Positions 1 to 8,641 are shown, counted from the stretch's first letter. The stretch: DNA of 32,912 nt from Nocardia carnea (GCF_029869215.1 NZ_JARWPM010000347.1:1-32912), one strand, 5' to 3'. Notes: generated from the letters alone by a model not told the origin. Numbers and translations are program-made.

Positions 1-681
1 GAGCACACCGGTGCGGTCCTCGTGAGCACCGGCAACCTCTATGGTTACGGTCCGGTGGAGGGTGCGATGACCGAGGATCTCCCGTTGCGGCCTACATCGG
101 TCAAGGGCAGGGTGCGAGCGGAGCTGTGGACCGCCGCGCTCGCGGCGCACGACGCCGGCCGTATCCGCACCACCGAGGTACGCGGCTCCGACTATCTGGG
201 CGCGGGCACCATCTCGCCGTTCAGCGTTCTGGTGCTGCCGAAGGTTCTCGCCGGCCGGAAGGCATCGGTTCCGGCCGACCTCGATGCCCCGCACAGTTGG
301 ACACAGGTTTCGGATGTGGCCAAGCTGCTGGCTGCCGTGGCCGTGGACGAAAAGGCATGGGGCCGGCCGTGGCACGTTCCCACCGCGCCCGCGCTGTCGA
401 TCCGGGCGTTGGCCGAACTCGCCGCGGAATCGGCCGGAGCACCACCCGCACGGGTGGGCACCATGCCCGGCTACCTGCTCCGGCTGGCCGGCGCGGTCGA
501 CCCGACGGCTCGGGAGATGATCGAGATCCAGTACCAGCTCCGTAAACCATTCGTCCTCGATTCCTCGGCCGCCGTCGCTGCCTTCGGGCTCGAACCCGCG
601 CCGATAACGGACGGATTGCAGGAGATGATCACCGCCGTCCCGGCTCGGCAGAAGAGTCGCCGGCTCGGAGTTTCCGGTTGA
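1..681 (+). CDS. NAD-dependent epimerase/dehydratase family protein (5' truncated by window edge)
   Basis: The reading frame is open from base 1 through a TGA at 679-681, so only the last ~226 residues are seen. The stretch STGNLYGYGP followed by MTEDLPL and then KGRVRAELW is typical of the mid part of extended short-chain dehydrogenases (NAD-dependent epimerase/dehydratase). In that family the tyrosine lies near the nicotinamide and the following segment holds the substrate pocket. The later W-x-x-V-x-D-V-A-K-L segment and the C-terminal half (PTAPALSIRALAEL) match the substrate-binding lobe. The N-terminal Rossmann fold with its glycine motif lies outside the window. A GTG at 22 could be taken as a start, but the homologous sequence continues upstream of it (EHTGAVLV). 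The substrate cannot be told from sequence. The next gene is convergent. Confidence 0.8.
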   Translation, partial: EHTGAVLVSTGNLYGYGPVEGAMTEDLPLRPTSVKGRVRAELWTAALAAHDAGRIRTTEVRGSDYLGAGTISPFSVLVLPKVLAGRKASVPADLDAPHSWTQVSDVAKLLAAVAVDEKAWGRPWHVPTAPALSIRALAELAAESAGAPPARVGTMPGYLLRLAGAVDPTAREMIEIQYQLRKPFVLDSSAAVAAFGLEPAPITDGLQEMITAVPARQKSRRLGVSG

Positions 682-753
682 CGAGCGTCCGGTCGCCGTG
701 ATGGGCGAGAAGGGTAGCGGTGGGCCAACGCATCCGCGACGAACTCGTGAGCC

Positions 754-799
754 TCGCAGCCGCTGCGACTCCACACTGCGGAATCACCGAATCCGGTGA
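754..799. terminator. Two weak dyads between convergent genes
   Basis: Two inverted repeats lie between the epimerase stop (681) and the MmyB regulator stop (841): TCGCAGC-C-GCTGCGA at 754-768 and TCACCG-AATC-CGGTGA at 784-799. Neither is followed by a T run. They could act as a weak bidirectional terminator; the rest of this 159-base gap shows nothing. Confidence 0.3.
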
Positions 800-840
800 A
801 GGAGTGCAGCCGGTGGACAACGACTCATGACTCAGCGGCG

Positions 841-1836
841 TTACCGTACCCACCCCCATCCGCGACGTCGCGGCCGACTGCACCGCCGCCTGACCCGATC
901 CTCTACCCAATCTTTCTTTGCCGGACTGTGCCCGGCTGTCGACGAGGCGGTTGCCGCCCAGCTGGAAAGCAGCTTCAGCCGATCCTCGGTGGTGGTTCCG
1001 GGCTCGGCGGTGTAGATGACCACTTCGTGATCCGGACGGCCCGGTAGGGGCAGGTTCAGGGAGCGGTAGGGGAGTTCGAGGTCGCCGACCTCCGGATGCC
1101 GGAGGTGTTTGGTTCCCTCGTGGTGGAGGCGCACATCGTGGCGGGCCCACCTGGTGCGGAATTCGGGGCTGAGGGTGGACAGTTCGCCGATGAGTTCGCG
1201 CAGGGCCCGGTCGTGGGGACGGCGGCCGGCTTCGGCGCGCAGCAGGGCGGCGGAGATCTGGGCGGCGGCATCCCAGTCGGCGAAGAAGTGGGTGGAGCCG
1301 GGGTCGAGGAAGAGGTACCGGGAGAGGTTGGCGTGGCCGCGTTCCGCGGTGGTGGGGCTGTCGAACAGCGGGGCATACAGTGCGCGGCAGAGCGTGTTGG
1401 CGGCGACGATATCGAGGTGCCGGTCGCGGACGAAGACGGCCGATATCGTCATGGATTCGAGCATCCAATGGACCGGCGCGGGGAGTTCCGTTTTCTCGGA
1501 GTGCTGCGGTGGGCGGCGCGTGGACCGGGCCGCGCGGGCCATATCGAACAGGTGGGTGCGTTCGTCCTTGCCCAGGCGCAACGCTTGCGCCACTGCGTTC
1601 AGTACGTCCTCGGAGACGCCGTTGACGCGGCCTTTCTCCAGCCGGGTGTACCACTCGGTGCTCACCCCGGCGAGGAGGGCGACCTCTTCGCGGCGTAACC
1701 CGGGCACTCGGCGCCGGCCACCGGCGGGTAGTCCGACCTGTGCGGGTGTGAGCTTGGCTCGCCGGCTGATGAGGAAGTTCCGGATATCGGAGCGATTGGC
1801 CGCGGGGTTTCCGGATGGGGAGGCCATGTCGTCCAT
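841..1836 (-). CDS. Helix-turn-helix regulator with MmyB-like ligand-binding domain
   Basis: A cytoplasmic DNA-binding regulator of 331 residues. Residues ~20-95 form an XRE-type HTH with the family hallmark GLRREEVALLAGVS at 47-60 and WYTRLEKGR after it. Residues ~118-290 match the MmyB-like ligand-binding domain (PAS-like, thought in this family to bind fatty acid or another small ligand), including the conserved HPEVGDLEL and YTAEPGT segments near the end. I chose the ATG at 1836; a second in-frame ATG at 1827 is almost as good. The open frame continues far upstream (to 2376), but that part overlaps the SDR gene and looks like shadow. The tail (RRRCSRPRRRGWGWVR) is unusually Arg-rich and longer than expected. 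It is divergent from an SDR gene, an arrangement repeated at 16.2-18.2 kb, which suggests it controls that neighbour. Confidence 0.88.
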   Translation of the reverse strand: MDDMASPSGNPAANRSDIRNFLISRRAKLTPAQVGLPAGGRRRVPGLRREEVALLAGVSTEWYTRLEKGRVNGVSEDVLNAVAQALRLGKDERTHLFDMARAARSTRRPPQHSEKTELPAPVHWMLESMTISAVFVRDRHLDIVAANTLCRALYAPLFDSPTTAERGHANLSRYLFLDPGSTHFFADWDAAAQISAALLRAEAGRRPHDRALRELIGELSTLSPEFRTRWARHDVRLHHEGTKHLRHPEVGDLELPYRSLNLPLPGRPDHEVVIYTAEPGTTTEDRLKLLSSWAATASSTAGHSPAKKDWVEDRVRRRCSRPRRRGWGWVR

Positions 1837-1935
1837 CGTATGCAGTGGCTGCCGGTGAGGGAGGTTGATCCTGTACCCCCTATGAGCGGTGCCTTCTTCC
1901 CGTGCGGTGTTGCTGGTTTCGTGAATTCGACGGCA

Positions 1936-1953
1936 CCGGGTGATCTCACCCGG
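1936..1953. promoter_or_regulatory. 18-bp palindrome, candidate operator for the MmyB regulator/SDR pair
   Basis: CCGGGTGA-TC-TCACCCGG is a perfect inverted repeat (8-bp arms, 2-bp centre) in the 147-base gap between the divergent regulator and SDR genes, 30 bases before the SDR start codon. Position and symmetry suit the binding site of a dimeric regulator. That the adjacent MmyB protein binds it is inference. Confidence 0.5.
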
Positions 1954-1983
1954 AAACGCTTCTGGAGAACAGGATTCCCGACC

Positions 1984-2697
1984 ATGACCGACAAGACCGT
2001 ACTGATCACCGGCGCGACCAGCGGTATCGGCGCGCACACCGCACGATTGCTGCTCGACCGCGGCTACCGGGTGGCGGTGACCGGCCGGAGCGAGATCAAA
2101 CTGAAGACATTCCTCGACGAGGCCGGACCTTCCGACCGGCTGCTGGGACTCGTCGCGGACGCCTCGGACCGGGAGGCGACCGAACTGGCCGTGACCCGCA
2201 CCGTGCAGCATTTCGGCCGCCTCGATGCCGCCGTGGCCAATGCCGGATTCGTCTCGAGCGACTCCGCGCGCACCCGCGGCGCGACCATCGGGGCCGGTGA
2301 CCCGGCGCAGTGGTCGCCCATGGTTCTCACCAATGTGCTCGGCCCGGCCCTGCTGGCTCATGCCGCGCTGCCGCATCTCGAGGCGGCGGCGGGGCGGCTG
2401 GTGCTCCTCGGCAGCGTCGTCGGGGTGAAGAACGCGCCCGCCAACCTCTACTCGGCCACCAAATGGGCGGTCGTCGGGCTCGCCGAGAACCTGCGGATGT
2501 ATGCCACGACCCGCGGAATCGGCGTCACCCTCGTGAACCCCGGCATCATCGACACCCCGTTCTGGCAGGACGGCGAGGTACCGCCGTTCGCGCTCTCACC
2601 CGAACCGATCGCGCGGGCCATCTGCTTCGCCCTCGACCAGCCCGCCGGCGTCGACCTCAACACCCTGACGATCCGCCCGGTCGGCCAGCCCAACTGA
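1984..2697 (+). CDS. Short-chain dehydrogenase/reductase (SDR)
   Basis: A classical SDR of 237 residues, the usual family size. The cofactor motif TGATSGIG is at residues 9-16, NAG at 86-88, and the catalytic triad is S144, Y156, K160 (YSATK). PGIIDTPFW follows the active site as in classical SDRs. It is expected to be a cytosolic NAD(P)(H)-dependent oxidoreductase of an alcohol or ketone; the substrate is unknown. I chose the ATG at 1984 because the Rossmann fold begins right after it (MTDKTVLIT). The open frame runs back to 1840, but those residues look non-coding and cover the palindrome at 1936-1953. It is divergent from the MmyB-type regulator, which probably controls it. Confidence 0.9.
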   Translation: MTDKTVLITGATSGIGAHTARLLLDRGYRVAVTGRSEIKLKTFLDEAGPSDRLLGLVADASDREATELAVTRTVQHFGRLDAAVANAGFVSSDSARTRGATIGAGDPAQWSPMVLTNVLGPALLAHAALPHLEAAAGRLVLLGSVVGVKNAPANLYSATKWAVVGLAENLRMYATTRGIGVTLVNPGIIDTPFWQDGEVPPFALSPEPIARAICFALDQPAGVDLNTLTIRPVGQPN

Positions 2698-2785
2698 CCT
2701 CGGGAGGGGAATACCGAAAGGGCTGCGAACGCTGAGCACGGACCGCGGGGCCGTACGGTTCGCCGGACCTGTCCACCGCTCGCGA

Positions 2786-3319
2786 TCAGAATGCGGGGAC
2801 GTCGCTGGTGCTGGCGTTGCCACCGATCGACGGCTGCAGGGTGATCTCCCAATCCGACCCCGCGTCGAACGGGTCGTCGAACTTCTGGAAGGTGCGGGAG
2901 CGGGTGAAGCCGAGCGTGGCGGGGTCCCAGTCGACGCCGGACTTCAGGTACACGAAATAGGTGCCGGCGATTCCGCTGAGCGTGGCCTCCGAGTTGCCGT
3001 GCACGTAGATCGTCGCCTGCGGTGCCAACGGGTCACCGTTCGTCACCACCACGGCGAAATCGGCGCTGTTGCCGTTGATGATGCGTAGGGTTCCCGCGCC
3101 CACCAGGCCGTTCTGCTGGACGACCTCACCGTTGCCGGCGCGACGGTTCAGCAATGGTGGTGGCGGCGGGGGTGGTGTGGTCCGCGCGAGCGAGGTGACG
3201 ACCGGGGCCGGCCGCCCGGTTGTCGCGGAGCCCGCTGTGTCCGTGGAACTTCCACACCCCACCAGTAGTACCGCCGCCGCAATCACGACCCCTGCGAACC
3301 GGCTTCGTCTGTTCGACAT
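2786..3319 (-). CDS. Secreted lipoprotein of unknown function
   Basis: A 177-residue protein with a lipoprotein signal peptide: basic MSNRRSR, hydrophobic residues 9-20, and a lipobox ending LLVGC with the lipidated cysteine at residue 22. A linker with a run of seven prolines (about 49-55) follows, then a compact beta-rich domain (GTLRIINGNSADFAVVV onward, with an F-T-R-S-R-T-F-Q-K-F-D-D segment). I have seen this domain type in actinobacterial secreted proteins but cannot assign it a function. The ATG at 3319 is preceded by GGGGAAAAG as ribosome site; the longer upstream frame has no signal-peptide logic. The protein should be anchored to the outer face of the membrane. It stands alone, divergent from fadE10. 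Confidence 0.75.
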   Translation of the reverse strand: MSNRRSRFAGVVIAAAVLLVGCGSSTDTAGSATTGRPAPVVTSLARTTPPPPPPPLLNRRAGNGEVVQQNGLVGAGTLRIINGNSADFAVVVTNGDPLAPQATIYVHGNSEATLSGIAGTYFVYLKSGVDWDPATLGFTRSRTFQKFDDPFDAGSDWEITLQPSIGGNASTSDVPAF

Positions 3320-3368
3320 CTTTTCCCCGCGTTCGAAATCGGCGCGCCGATCGGCTCGCCCCCGTCTC

Positions 3369-3397
3369 AGTATCACGCGAAACCAACCGTGTGTCAG
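3369..3397 (-). promoter_or_regulatory. Promoter of the lipoprotein gene
   Basis: On the minus strand CTGACA (3397-3392) and GATACT (3374-3369) are separated by exactly 17 bases, close to the -35/-10 consensus of housekeeping actinobacterial promoters. Transcription would begin near 3362, giving a leader of about 43 bases. Confidence 0.5.
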
Positions 3398-3486
3398 TAC
3401 TTTTCGCAGGAAGATTCGGTGGCCCATGGTGTCTCACTGCGGCCGGTACGCCCAGCTCGGGGTGGGTCGCGCCCCGCTGGTCTCCG

Positions 3487-3505
3487 GGCCGGCGCGCCGC
3501 CGGCC
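3487..3505. repeat. Perfect GC palindrome in a divergent intergenic region
   Basis: GGCCGGCG-CGC-CGCCGGCC has 8-bp arms and a 3-bp centre, between the lipoprotein gene and fadE10. It lies between two divergent promoters, so a terminator role is unlikely. It may be an operator or chance GC symmetry. Confidence 0.3.
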
Positions 3506-3593
3506 TGTTCCGCTGATCGGCGACCGTCCGGGCGTATCGGGCCGCGGCTACGCCCGGCGGAGGGGACCCTTCGCCAGCCGGTCTACCAGCGGG

Positions 3594-3631
3594 TAACATG
3601 GCGTCCAGCATGCGACTGTGACCGTCGTCAC
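3594..3631 (+). promoter_or_regulatory. Putative fadE10 -10 element and small dyad
   Basis: TAACAT at 3594-3599 fits the TANNNT -10 pattern and would give a leader of about 43 bases. Downstream, GTGAC-CGTC-GTCAC (3618-3631) is a short inverted repeat inside that leader, placed where a repressor could act. No good -35 is visible. The ribosome site GAGGAGGA follows just before the ATG. Confidence 0.35.
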
Positions 3632-3648
3632 GTCCGAGGAGGACGCCC

Positions 3649-5595
3649 ATGGCTACTACCGCGAGAGTCGATGCCACCGAGGAACAGGCGCGCCGGTTGG
3701 TCGAGGAGTCCCGGGAGGCCACCTGGGCGAAACCTTCCTTCGCCAAGGAACTGTTCCTCGGCCGCTACCGGGTGGATCTGATCCATCCCTTCCCGCGGCC
3801 CAGCGCGGAAGACACCGCCAAAACCGACGCGTATCTGGCGCGACTGCGGTCCTACTGCGAGACCGTCGACGGAAGCGTGATCGAGGAGCAGGGCCGGATA
3901 CCGGAAGAGTATGTGCGCGGGCTCGCCGAGCTCGGCTGCTTCGGATTGAAGATCCCCGAGGAATACGGTGGCCAGGGCCTGTCCCAGGTCGGCTACAACA
4001 AGGCGTTGATGCTGATCGCCTCGGCGCACCCCAGCCTGGGCGTGCTGTTGTCCGCGCACCAGTCGATCGGGGTGCCCGAACCGCTGAAACTGGCCGGCAC
4101 GCCGGAGCAGAAGGAGCGGTTCCTGCCGCGCTGCGCGCGGGGCGCGGTGAGCGCGTTCCTGCTCACCGAACCCGATGTCGGCTCCGATCCGGCCCGGCTG
4201 GCCAGCACCGCGACCCCCACCGCCGACGGCGCGGCCTACGAGATCGACGGGGTCAAACTGTGGACCACCAATGGAGTGGTCGCGGAACTACTCGTGGTGA
4301 TGGCTCGGGTGCCCGCGAGCGAAGGACACCGCGGTGGTGTTTCCGCTTTCGTCGTCGAGGCGGACAGTCCGGGGATCACCGTGGAGCGGCGCAATTCCTT
4401 CATGGGCCTGCGCGGTATCGAGAACGGTGTCACCCGCCTGTACAAGGTGCGGGTTCCCGCCGAGAACCTGATCGGCCGGGAGGGTGATGGCCTGAAGATC
4501 GCGTTCACCACGCTCAACGCCGGCCGGCTCGCGATTCCGGCGATGTGCACCGCGGCCGGTAAATGGTCGTTGAAGATCGCCCGCGAATGGTGTGGTGCCC
4601 GCGTGCAGTGGGGGCGGCCGGTCGGCGAGCATGCCGCGGTGGGCGCCAAAGTATCGTTCATCGCCGCGACCACCTACGCACTGGAAGCGGTTCTCGACCT
4701 CTCCGCGACCATGTGCGACGAGAACCGCAACGATATCCGCATCGAGGCGGCGCTGGCCAAGCTGTGGGCGTCGGAGATGAGTTGCCGGATCGCCGACGAA
4801 CTCGTGCAGATCCGCGGCGGTCGCGGCTACGAGACGGCGGCGTCGCTGCGGGCCCGGGGCGAACGCGCGGTCGGGGCCGAACAGCTCGTGCGCGATCTGC
4901 GGATCAACCGGATTTTCGAAGGCTCCAGTGAGATCATGCGGCTGCTCATCGCCCGGGAGATGGCCGATGCGCATATGTCCGCCGCCGGCGCGCTGGTCGA
5001 CCGGCACGCGGAGTTCAAGGCGAAGGCGAAAGCGGCCGTGGGCGCCGGCGGTTTCTACGCCAGATGGTTCCCGCAACTGGCCGTCGGCCCGGGCACGGCA
5101 CCGGCCTCGTTCGGCGAGTTCGGTTCGCTGGCAACGCATATGCGCTTCGTCGAACGGATGGCACGTAAACAGGCTCGTGCGCTGATGTACGGTATGGCGC
5201 GCTGGCAGGCCAAGCTGGAGTACCGGCAGGTGTTCCTGGGGCGCATCGTCGATATCGGCGCGGAACTGTTCGCCATGTCGGCGGCCTGTGTGCGCGCGCA
5301 GGCCGAGCGCGGCAACGGCACGTCCGAAGGGGCGGCTGCCGCGGAACTCGCCGACGTGTTCTGCCGGCAGGCGCGGATCCGGGTGCGTGAGTTGTTCGAG
5401 GGGCTGTGGGAGAACACCGACGACGAGGACAGGCGGCTGAGCCGCGGTGTGCTCGACGGCCGCTACCAGCACGTGGAGGAGGGCGTGATCGACGCGAGCG
5501 AGGGCACGGGCCCGTGGATCGCCGAATGGCAGGCGGGCCCGTCCACCGAGGAGAACCTGCTGCGGCCGTGGTTCCGTGCAGGAGCTCTTCGGTGA
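3649..5595 (+). CDS. fadE10: Acyl-CoA dehydrogenase, FadE10-type
   Basis: A 648-residue flavoprotein that should introduce the alpha-beta double bond into an acyl-CoA. It matches, from memory, Mycobacterium tuberculosis FadE10 (about 650 aa) along its whole length, including EESREATWAKPSFAKELFLG at the start and EGTGPWIAEW near the end. The order is N-terminal alpha domain, beta domain with FLLTEPDVGSDPA and LWTTNG, a C-terminal alpha domain, and an extra C-terminal helical region of ~170 residues as in VLCAD/ACAD9-like enzymes. The family's catalytic glutamate is present at residue 424 (RIFEGSSEIMR), as is the QIRGGRGYE motif. A strong GAGGAGGA ribosome site precedes the ATG. It is a single-gene unit; the chain-length preference and physiological role are unclear. 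Confidence 0.92.
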   Translation: MATTARVDATEEQARRLVEESREATWAKPSFAKELFLGRYRVDLIHPFPRPSAEDTAKTDAYLARLRSYCETVDGSVIEEQGRIPEEYVRGLAELGCFGLKIPEEYGGQGLSQVGYNKALMLIASAHPSLGVLLSAHQSIGVPEPLKLAGTPEQKERFLPRCARGAVSAFLLTEPDVGSDPARLASTATPTADGAAYEIDGVKLWTTNGVVAELLVVMARVPASEGHRGGVSAFVVEADSPGITVERRNSFMGLRGIENGVTRLYKVRVPAENLIGREGDGLKIAFTTLNAGRLAIPAMCTAAGKWSLKIAREWCGARVQWGRPVGEHAAVGAKVSFIAATTYALEAVLDLSATMCDENRNDIRIEAALAKLWASEMSCRIADELVQIRGGRGYETAASLRARGERAVGAEQLVRDLRINRIFEGSSEIMRLLIAREMADAHMSAAGALVDRHAEFKAKAKAAVGAGGFYARWFPQLAVGPGTAPASFGEFGSLATHMRFVERMARKQARALMYGMARWQAKLEYRQVFLGRIVDIGAELFAMSAACVRAQAERGNGTSEGAAAAELADVFCRQARIRVRELFEGLWENTDDEDRRLSRGVLDGRYQHVEEGVIDASEGTGPWIAEWQAGPSTEENLLRPWFRAGALR

Positions 5596-5616
5596 TGTGA
5601 ACGCGTTTCGCGCGAC

Positions 5617-6057
5617 TCAGGCTCCGGCCATCGACTCCTCGCCCCGTAGCACGCTGCCCAGGCGATCCGGGAACACCGCGAAGATATGGTTCATCTGGCC
5701 GGGCGACATCATCCGATCCAACGCGGAGGTGACACAGCCCGCGGTGAAGGAGACGTCACCCACCGGGATGCCCGCGCGTTCGGCGAACTCATCGGTGAAT
5801 TCCGCGACACCGTGGGCTCCGGGCACTCGGCTGGGCACCCAGCCCTCGTACCAGATACCGCGGAGAAAATCGGGGAGCTGAGCCGTGAGATGCGCGGAAT
5901 TGGCGACGCCGATCCGGTCCCGGACGGTATGCATCCAGGCGCGCAGCGCACGCAGGGCGAAGGTGAGATCGTCGGTGCCGAGGTCGTCGGCGACGGCACG
6001 AAGCCAGATATGCGCGGTGTGCATACCGGCGGCCAGGGGATCTTGGTGATGCGTCAT
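5617..6057 (-). CDS. DUF2267 domain protein
   Basis: A 146-residue protein matching the DUF2267 family: LRAWMHTVRDRI, HLTAQLPDFLRGIWYEGW and the later LDRMMSPGQ...FPDRLGSVL segments. Members are small, helical, cytosolic proteins common in actinomycetes, often near stress or dormancy genes; no biochemical role is established. No transmembrane segment or signal peptide is visible. It is convergent with fadE10 (21-base gap) and divergent from the Gfo/Idh/MocA gene, so probably monocistronic. Confidence 0.85.
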   Translation of the reverse strand: MTHHQDPLAAGMHTAHIWLRAVADDLGTDDLTFALRALRAWMHTVRDRIGVANSAHLTAQLPDFLRGIWYEGWVPSRVPGAHGVAEFTDEFAERAGIPVGDVSFTAGCVTSALDRMMSPGQMNHIFAVFPDRLGSVLRGEESMAGA

Positions 6058-6192
6058 TGGTGTACCTGCCTTCCAGGTGGCCGGTCCGATGCGCTGGTGA
6101 TATAGCGATTCTACGGCGGGAACAGGGCGAACGGCAGACCGCGAGCGAGGGTTGCCCCGGATGAGGCGGCGCCGGAAACTCGGTTGACCGGG

Positions 6193-7284
6193 ATGCCGGT
6201 GACGGTCGAAGATGCCGCCGTGCGGGTAGGTGTGGTCGGGCTGGGAATGGGTTTGTATCTGGCGACGTGGTGCCGCCGGCTGGGGATGGAGGTGGTGGCG
6301 GCGTGCGATCGCGATCCCGCCCGGCGGGCCGAGGCCGCGGCGTCACTGCCCGGGGTGGATCCGGTCGAGAACTGGAGCGAACTGCTGGATGCGGATCTCG
6401 ACGCGGTGGTGCTCGCCAACGATTTCGACGAGCACGCGCCGCTCGCGATCGCCTTTCTGGAACGCGGCGTGCATGTGCTCTCCGAGGCCGCGGCGTGTGC
6501 CGATGAGGAGCAGGCGCGGGCGCTGCTCGACGCGGAGCGGCGTTCCGCAGCCACTTACTCGTTCGCCGAGAACTATGTGTTCCACCCGCATACGCGGCTC
6601 ATCGGACATATCGTCGGCAGCGGGGAGATCGGGCGGGTCACCCTGATCGAAGCAGACTATCTGCACGGGATGTCCCCGGACGGTGTCAGCGCACTGATCG
6701 GCGATCCCGGCCACTGGCGCGGACGTATCGCCCCGACCGCGTACTGCACCCATACGCTTTCGCCGGTGATCGCCCTCACCGGTGAGCTGCCGGTCGAAGT
6801 GACTGCTTTCCCGATCGATGCCACCGCCCGGCCCGCGGCGGTGGCGCTGGTGGTCCGGCTCGGTGGCGGCGGACTCGCGATCACCCGGCACGGCTTCCTC
6901 CAGGGCGAACCGGACAGCCACTGGAGCTGGCTGTCGGTACGCGGTACCGAGGGGCTGGCCGAATCGGTGCGCGCGCCGGGTTCGCGGGCCTGGTCGGTGC
7001 GCGTGCGTAAGGAAGCCTGGACCGAGCCCGCGGGAATCGTGCGGGACGAGGAACGGATGCCAGAGCGGCTGTCGCTGCCCGACGGCGTGGTGGCCGAGCC
7101 GGCAGCGGAAGGAACTGTCCGGATACTCACGGGGTTCCGTGCGTGCGTCGAGGATGGCGAGTCGCCGCTGATTCCGGCCCGGCCCGCGGTCGCCGCATCA
7201 CTGGTCGGCGTCGCCGGTGCGCGCTCGTTACGCGACGGTTCACGCCCGGTGCCCATGCCCGGCTGGCTCGTCCGCGGTGACTGA
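6193..7284 (+). CDS. Gfo/Idh/MocA family oxidoreductase
   Basis: A 363-residue NAD(P)-dependent dehydrogenase-like protein. The N-terminal Rossmann fold has VGVVGLGMG (glycines 16, 18, 20) and an aspartate after beta-2 (ACDRD). DAVVLANDFDEHAPLAIAFLERGVHVLSE is the typical first-domain core. The family's E-K-P motif, whose lysine is catalytic in many members, here reads E98-A-A, so classical dehydrogenase chemistry is doubtful. The C-terminal beta-sheet domain (VTLIEADYLHG onward, GHWRGRIAP, CTHTLSP) binds the substrate, usually a sugar or inositol. The start is uncertain: ATG at 6193 or TTG at 6184, with no strong ribosome site for either. No sugar gene lies nearby to suggest a substrate. Confidence 0.8.
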   Translation: MPVTVEDAAVRVGVVGLGMGLYLATWCRRLGMEVVAACDRDPARRAEAAASLPGVDPVENWSELLDADLDAVVLANDFDEHAPLAIAFLERGVHVLSEAAACADEEQARALLDAERRSAATYSFAENYVFHPHTRLIGHIVGSGEIGRVTLIEADYLHGMSPDGVSALIGDPGHWRGRIAPTAYCTHTLSPVIALTGELPVEVTAFPIDATARPAAVALVVRLGGGGLAITRHGFLQGEPDSHWSWLSVRGTEGLAESVRAPGSRAWSVRVRKEAWTEPAGIVRDEERMPERLSLPDGVVAEPAAEGTVRILTGFRACVEDGESPLIPARPAVAASLVGVAGARSLRDGSRPVPMPGWLVRGD

Positions 7285-7444
7285 GGAACGCCGTCGGGAA
7301 GCCGGACCGGCCGGAAATCACCCCTGAGTGCTATCCCGGGCCATACCGGGGGATTACCCGGGACGAGAACTGGCCCGATAGCTTCGGGGTATCGAATTCG
7401 TCACCCGCCCCAGCGCGCCGAGCGAATCTCGCCGGATTCGGCCT

Positions 7445-7462
7445 CCGATCCGGAGTGATCGG
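7445..7462. promoter_or_regulatory. Inverted repeat upstream of the desaturase gene
   Basis: CCGATC-CGGAGT-GATCGG has 6-bp perfect arms, 54 bases before the desaturase ATG in a 231-base gap. It may be an operator. No convincing -35/-10 pair is seen in the gap. Confidence 0.25.
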
Positions 7463-7515
7463 TCGTCGTCGACACGGGCGGAGGTGGGTTCCCGGCCCAA
7501 CTCTCAGGAAGATTT

Positions 7516-8589
7516 ATGGCGACACCTACCCTGGTTCCACAGTCCCCACCCCGGTCCCCACGGCGCGGCGCGGGCGGTGATTATGCCCGTCTGTTGCGCC
7601 GGGTCTCCGCCGCCGGACTGATGGATCGGCGCCCGGTCTACTACGCCGTTCGGCTCGGCCTGGCCGGGGCCGCGTTCGTGGCGGGCTGGGTGGCGTTCTT
7701 CCTGGTCGGCGACTCGTGGTGGACGCTGCTGATCGCCGCGTTCATGGCCGTGACGTTCGCTCAGGTCGCGCTGCTCATGCACGATGTCGCGCACCGCCAG
7801 GTCTTCCGGCTGCGGCGGCCGGCGGCGATTGTGGGCCGGATCGCCGGCAACGCCGGAATCGGACTCGGGTACGGCTGGTGGCAGGACAAGCACACGCGCC
7901 ATCACGCCAATCCGAACCACGAGGAACTCGACCCGGATGTCGCACCCGATATTCTCGTCTGGTCACAACGGCAGGCGCGGGACAGCCGGGGCCTGGCCCG
8001 TCTGGTCGGAAGGATGCAGGCGTTCCTGTTCTTCCCGCTTTTGCTGCTGGAGGGCCTGAATCTGCACGTGGCAGGGCTGCGTGCGCTCAGAAACCGGGCG
8101 ATCGAACACCGGGTGCTCGAGGGCGCGCTGCTCGTCGGTCACTTCGCGGCCTATCTGGCCGCCTTGTTCGCGGTGTTGCCCGCGGACAAGGCCATCGCGT
8201 TCTTCGTCGTCCATCAGGCGCTGTTCGGTGTGTACATGGGTTGTATCTTCGCGCCGAACCACAAGGGCATGCCGACCCTCACCGGCGACGACCGCCCGGA
8301 TTACCTCCGCCGGCAGGTGCTGACCTCCCGCAACGTCCGGGGCGGTGTGCTGACCGATTTCGCCCTCGGCGGGCTCAACTATCAGATCGAACACCATCTG
8401 TTCCCGAGTATGCCGACCCCGAATCTGCGGCACGCGCAAGTGATCGTGCGTGACTACTGTGCCGAAATCGGTGTGCCCTACCACGAGACCGGGCTGATCA
8501 CCTCCTACCGCGAGGCGTTGCGGCACCTGCACCAGGTCGGCGCGCCGATCCGCGAGGCCGAACAGTCGGGCTCGGCCGCGTCCCGGTAA
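7516..8589 (+). CDS. Membrane fatty acid desaturase (three histidine boxes)
   Basis: A 357-residue integral membrane desaturase. The three di-iron histidine boxes are HDVAH (89-93), HTRHH (126-130) and QIEHH (290-294). The glutamine in the third box is the mark of the front-end/acyl-lipid (delta-6-like) subgroup of PF00487. Hydrophobic segments lie at ~43-65, 67-90, 167-190 and 205-245. It should insert a cis double bond into an acyl chain at the membrane, taking electrons from a ferredoxin or similar carrier; none is encoded next to it, and there is no fused cytochrome b5 domain. AGGAAG precedes the ATG. It is convergent with the carboxyltransferase gene, which supplies extender units for acyl chains, so both may serve lipid metabolism. 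Confidence 0.92.
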   Translation: MATPTLVPQSPPRSPRRGAGGDYARLLRRVSAAGLMDRRPVYYAVRLGLAGAAFVAGWVAFFLVGDSWWTLLIAAFMAVTFAQVALLMHDVAHRQVFRLRRPAAIVGRIAGNAGIGLGYGWWQDKHTRHHANPNHEELDPDVAPDILVWSQRQARDSRGLARLVGRMQAFLFFPLLLLEGLNLHVAGLRALRNRAIEHRVLEGALLVGHFAAYLAALFAVLPADKAIAFFVVHQALFGVYMGCIFAPNHKGMPTLTGDDRPDYLRRQVLTSRNVRGGVLTDFALGGLNYQIEHHLFPSMPTPNLRHAQVIVRDYCAEIGVPYHETGLITSYREALRHLHQVGAPIREAEQSGSAASR

Positions 8590-8641
8590 GGACGCCGACC
8601 GGAAAGCCCGCAGTAACAGCACATCATCCAGGGGGCGCCTC

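Noticed and set aside
1837..2376. Long upstream extension of the first MmyB regulator frame
   Set aside because: It is antisense to the SDR gene; the family N-terminus starts at 1836 or 1827.
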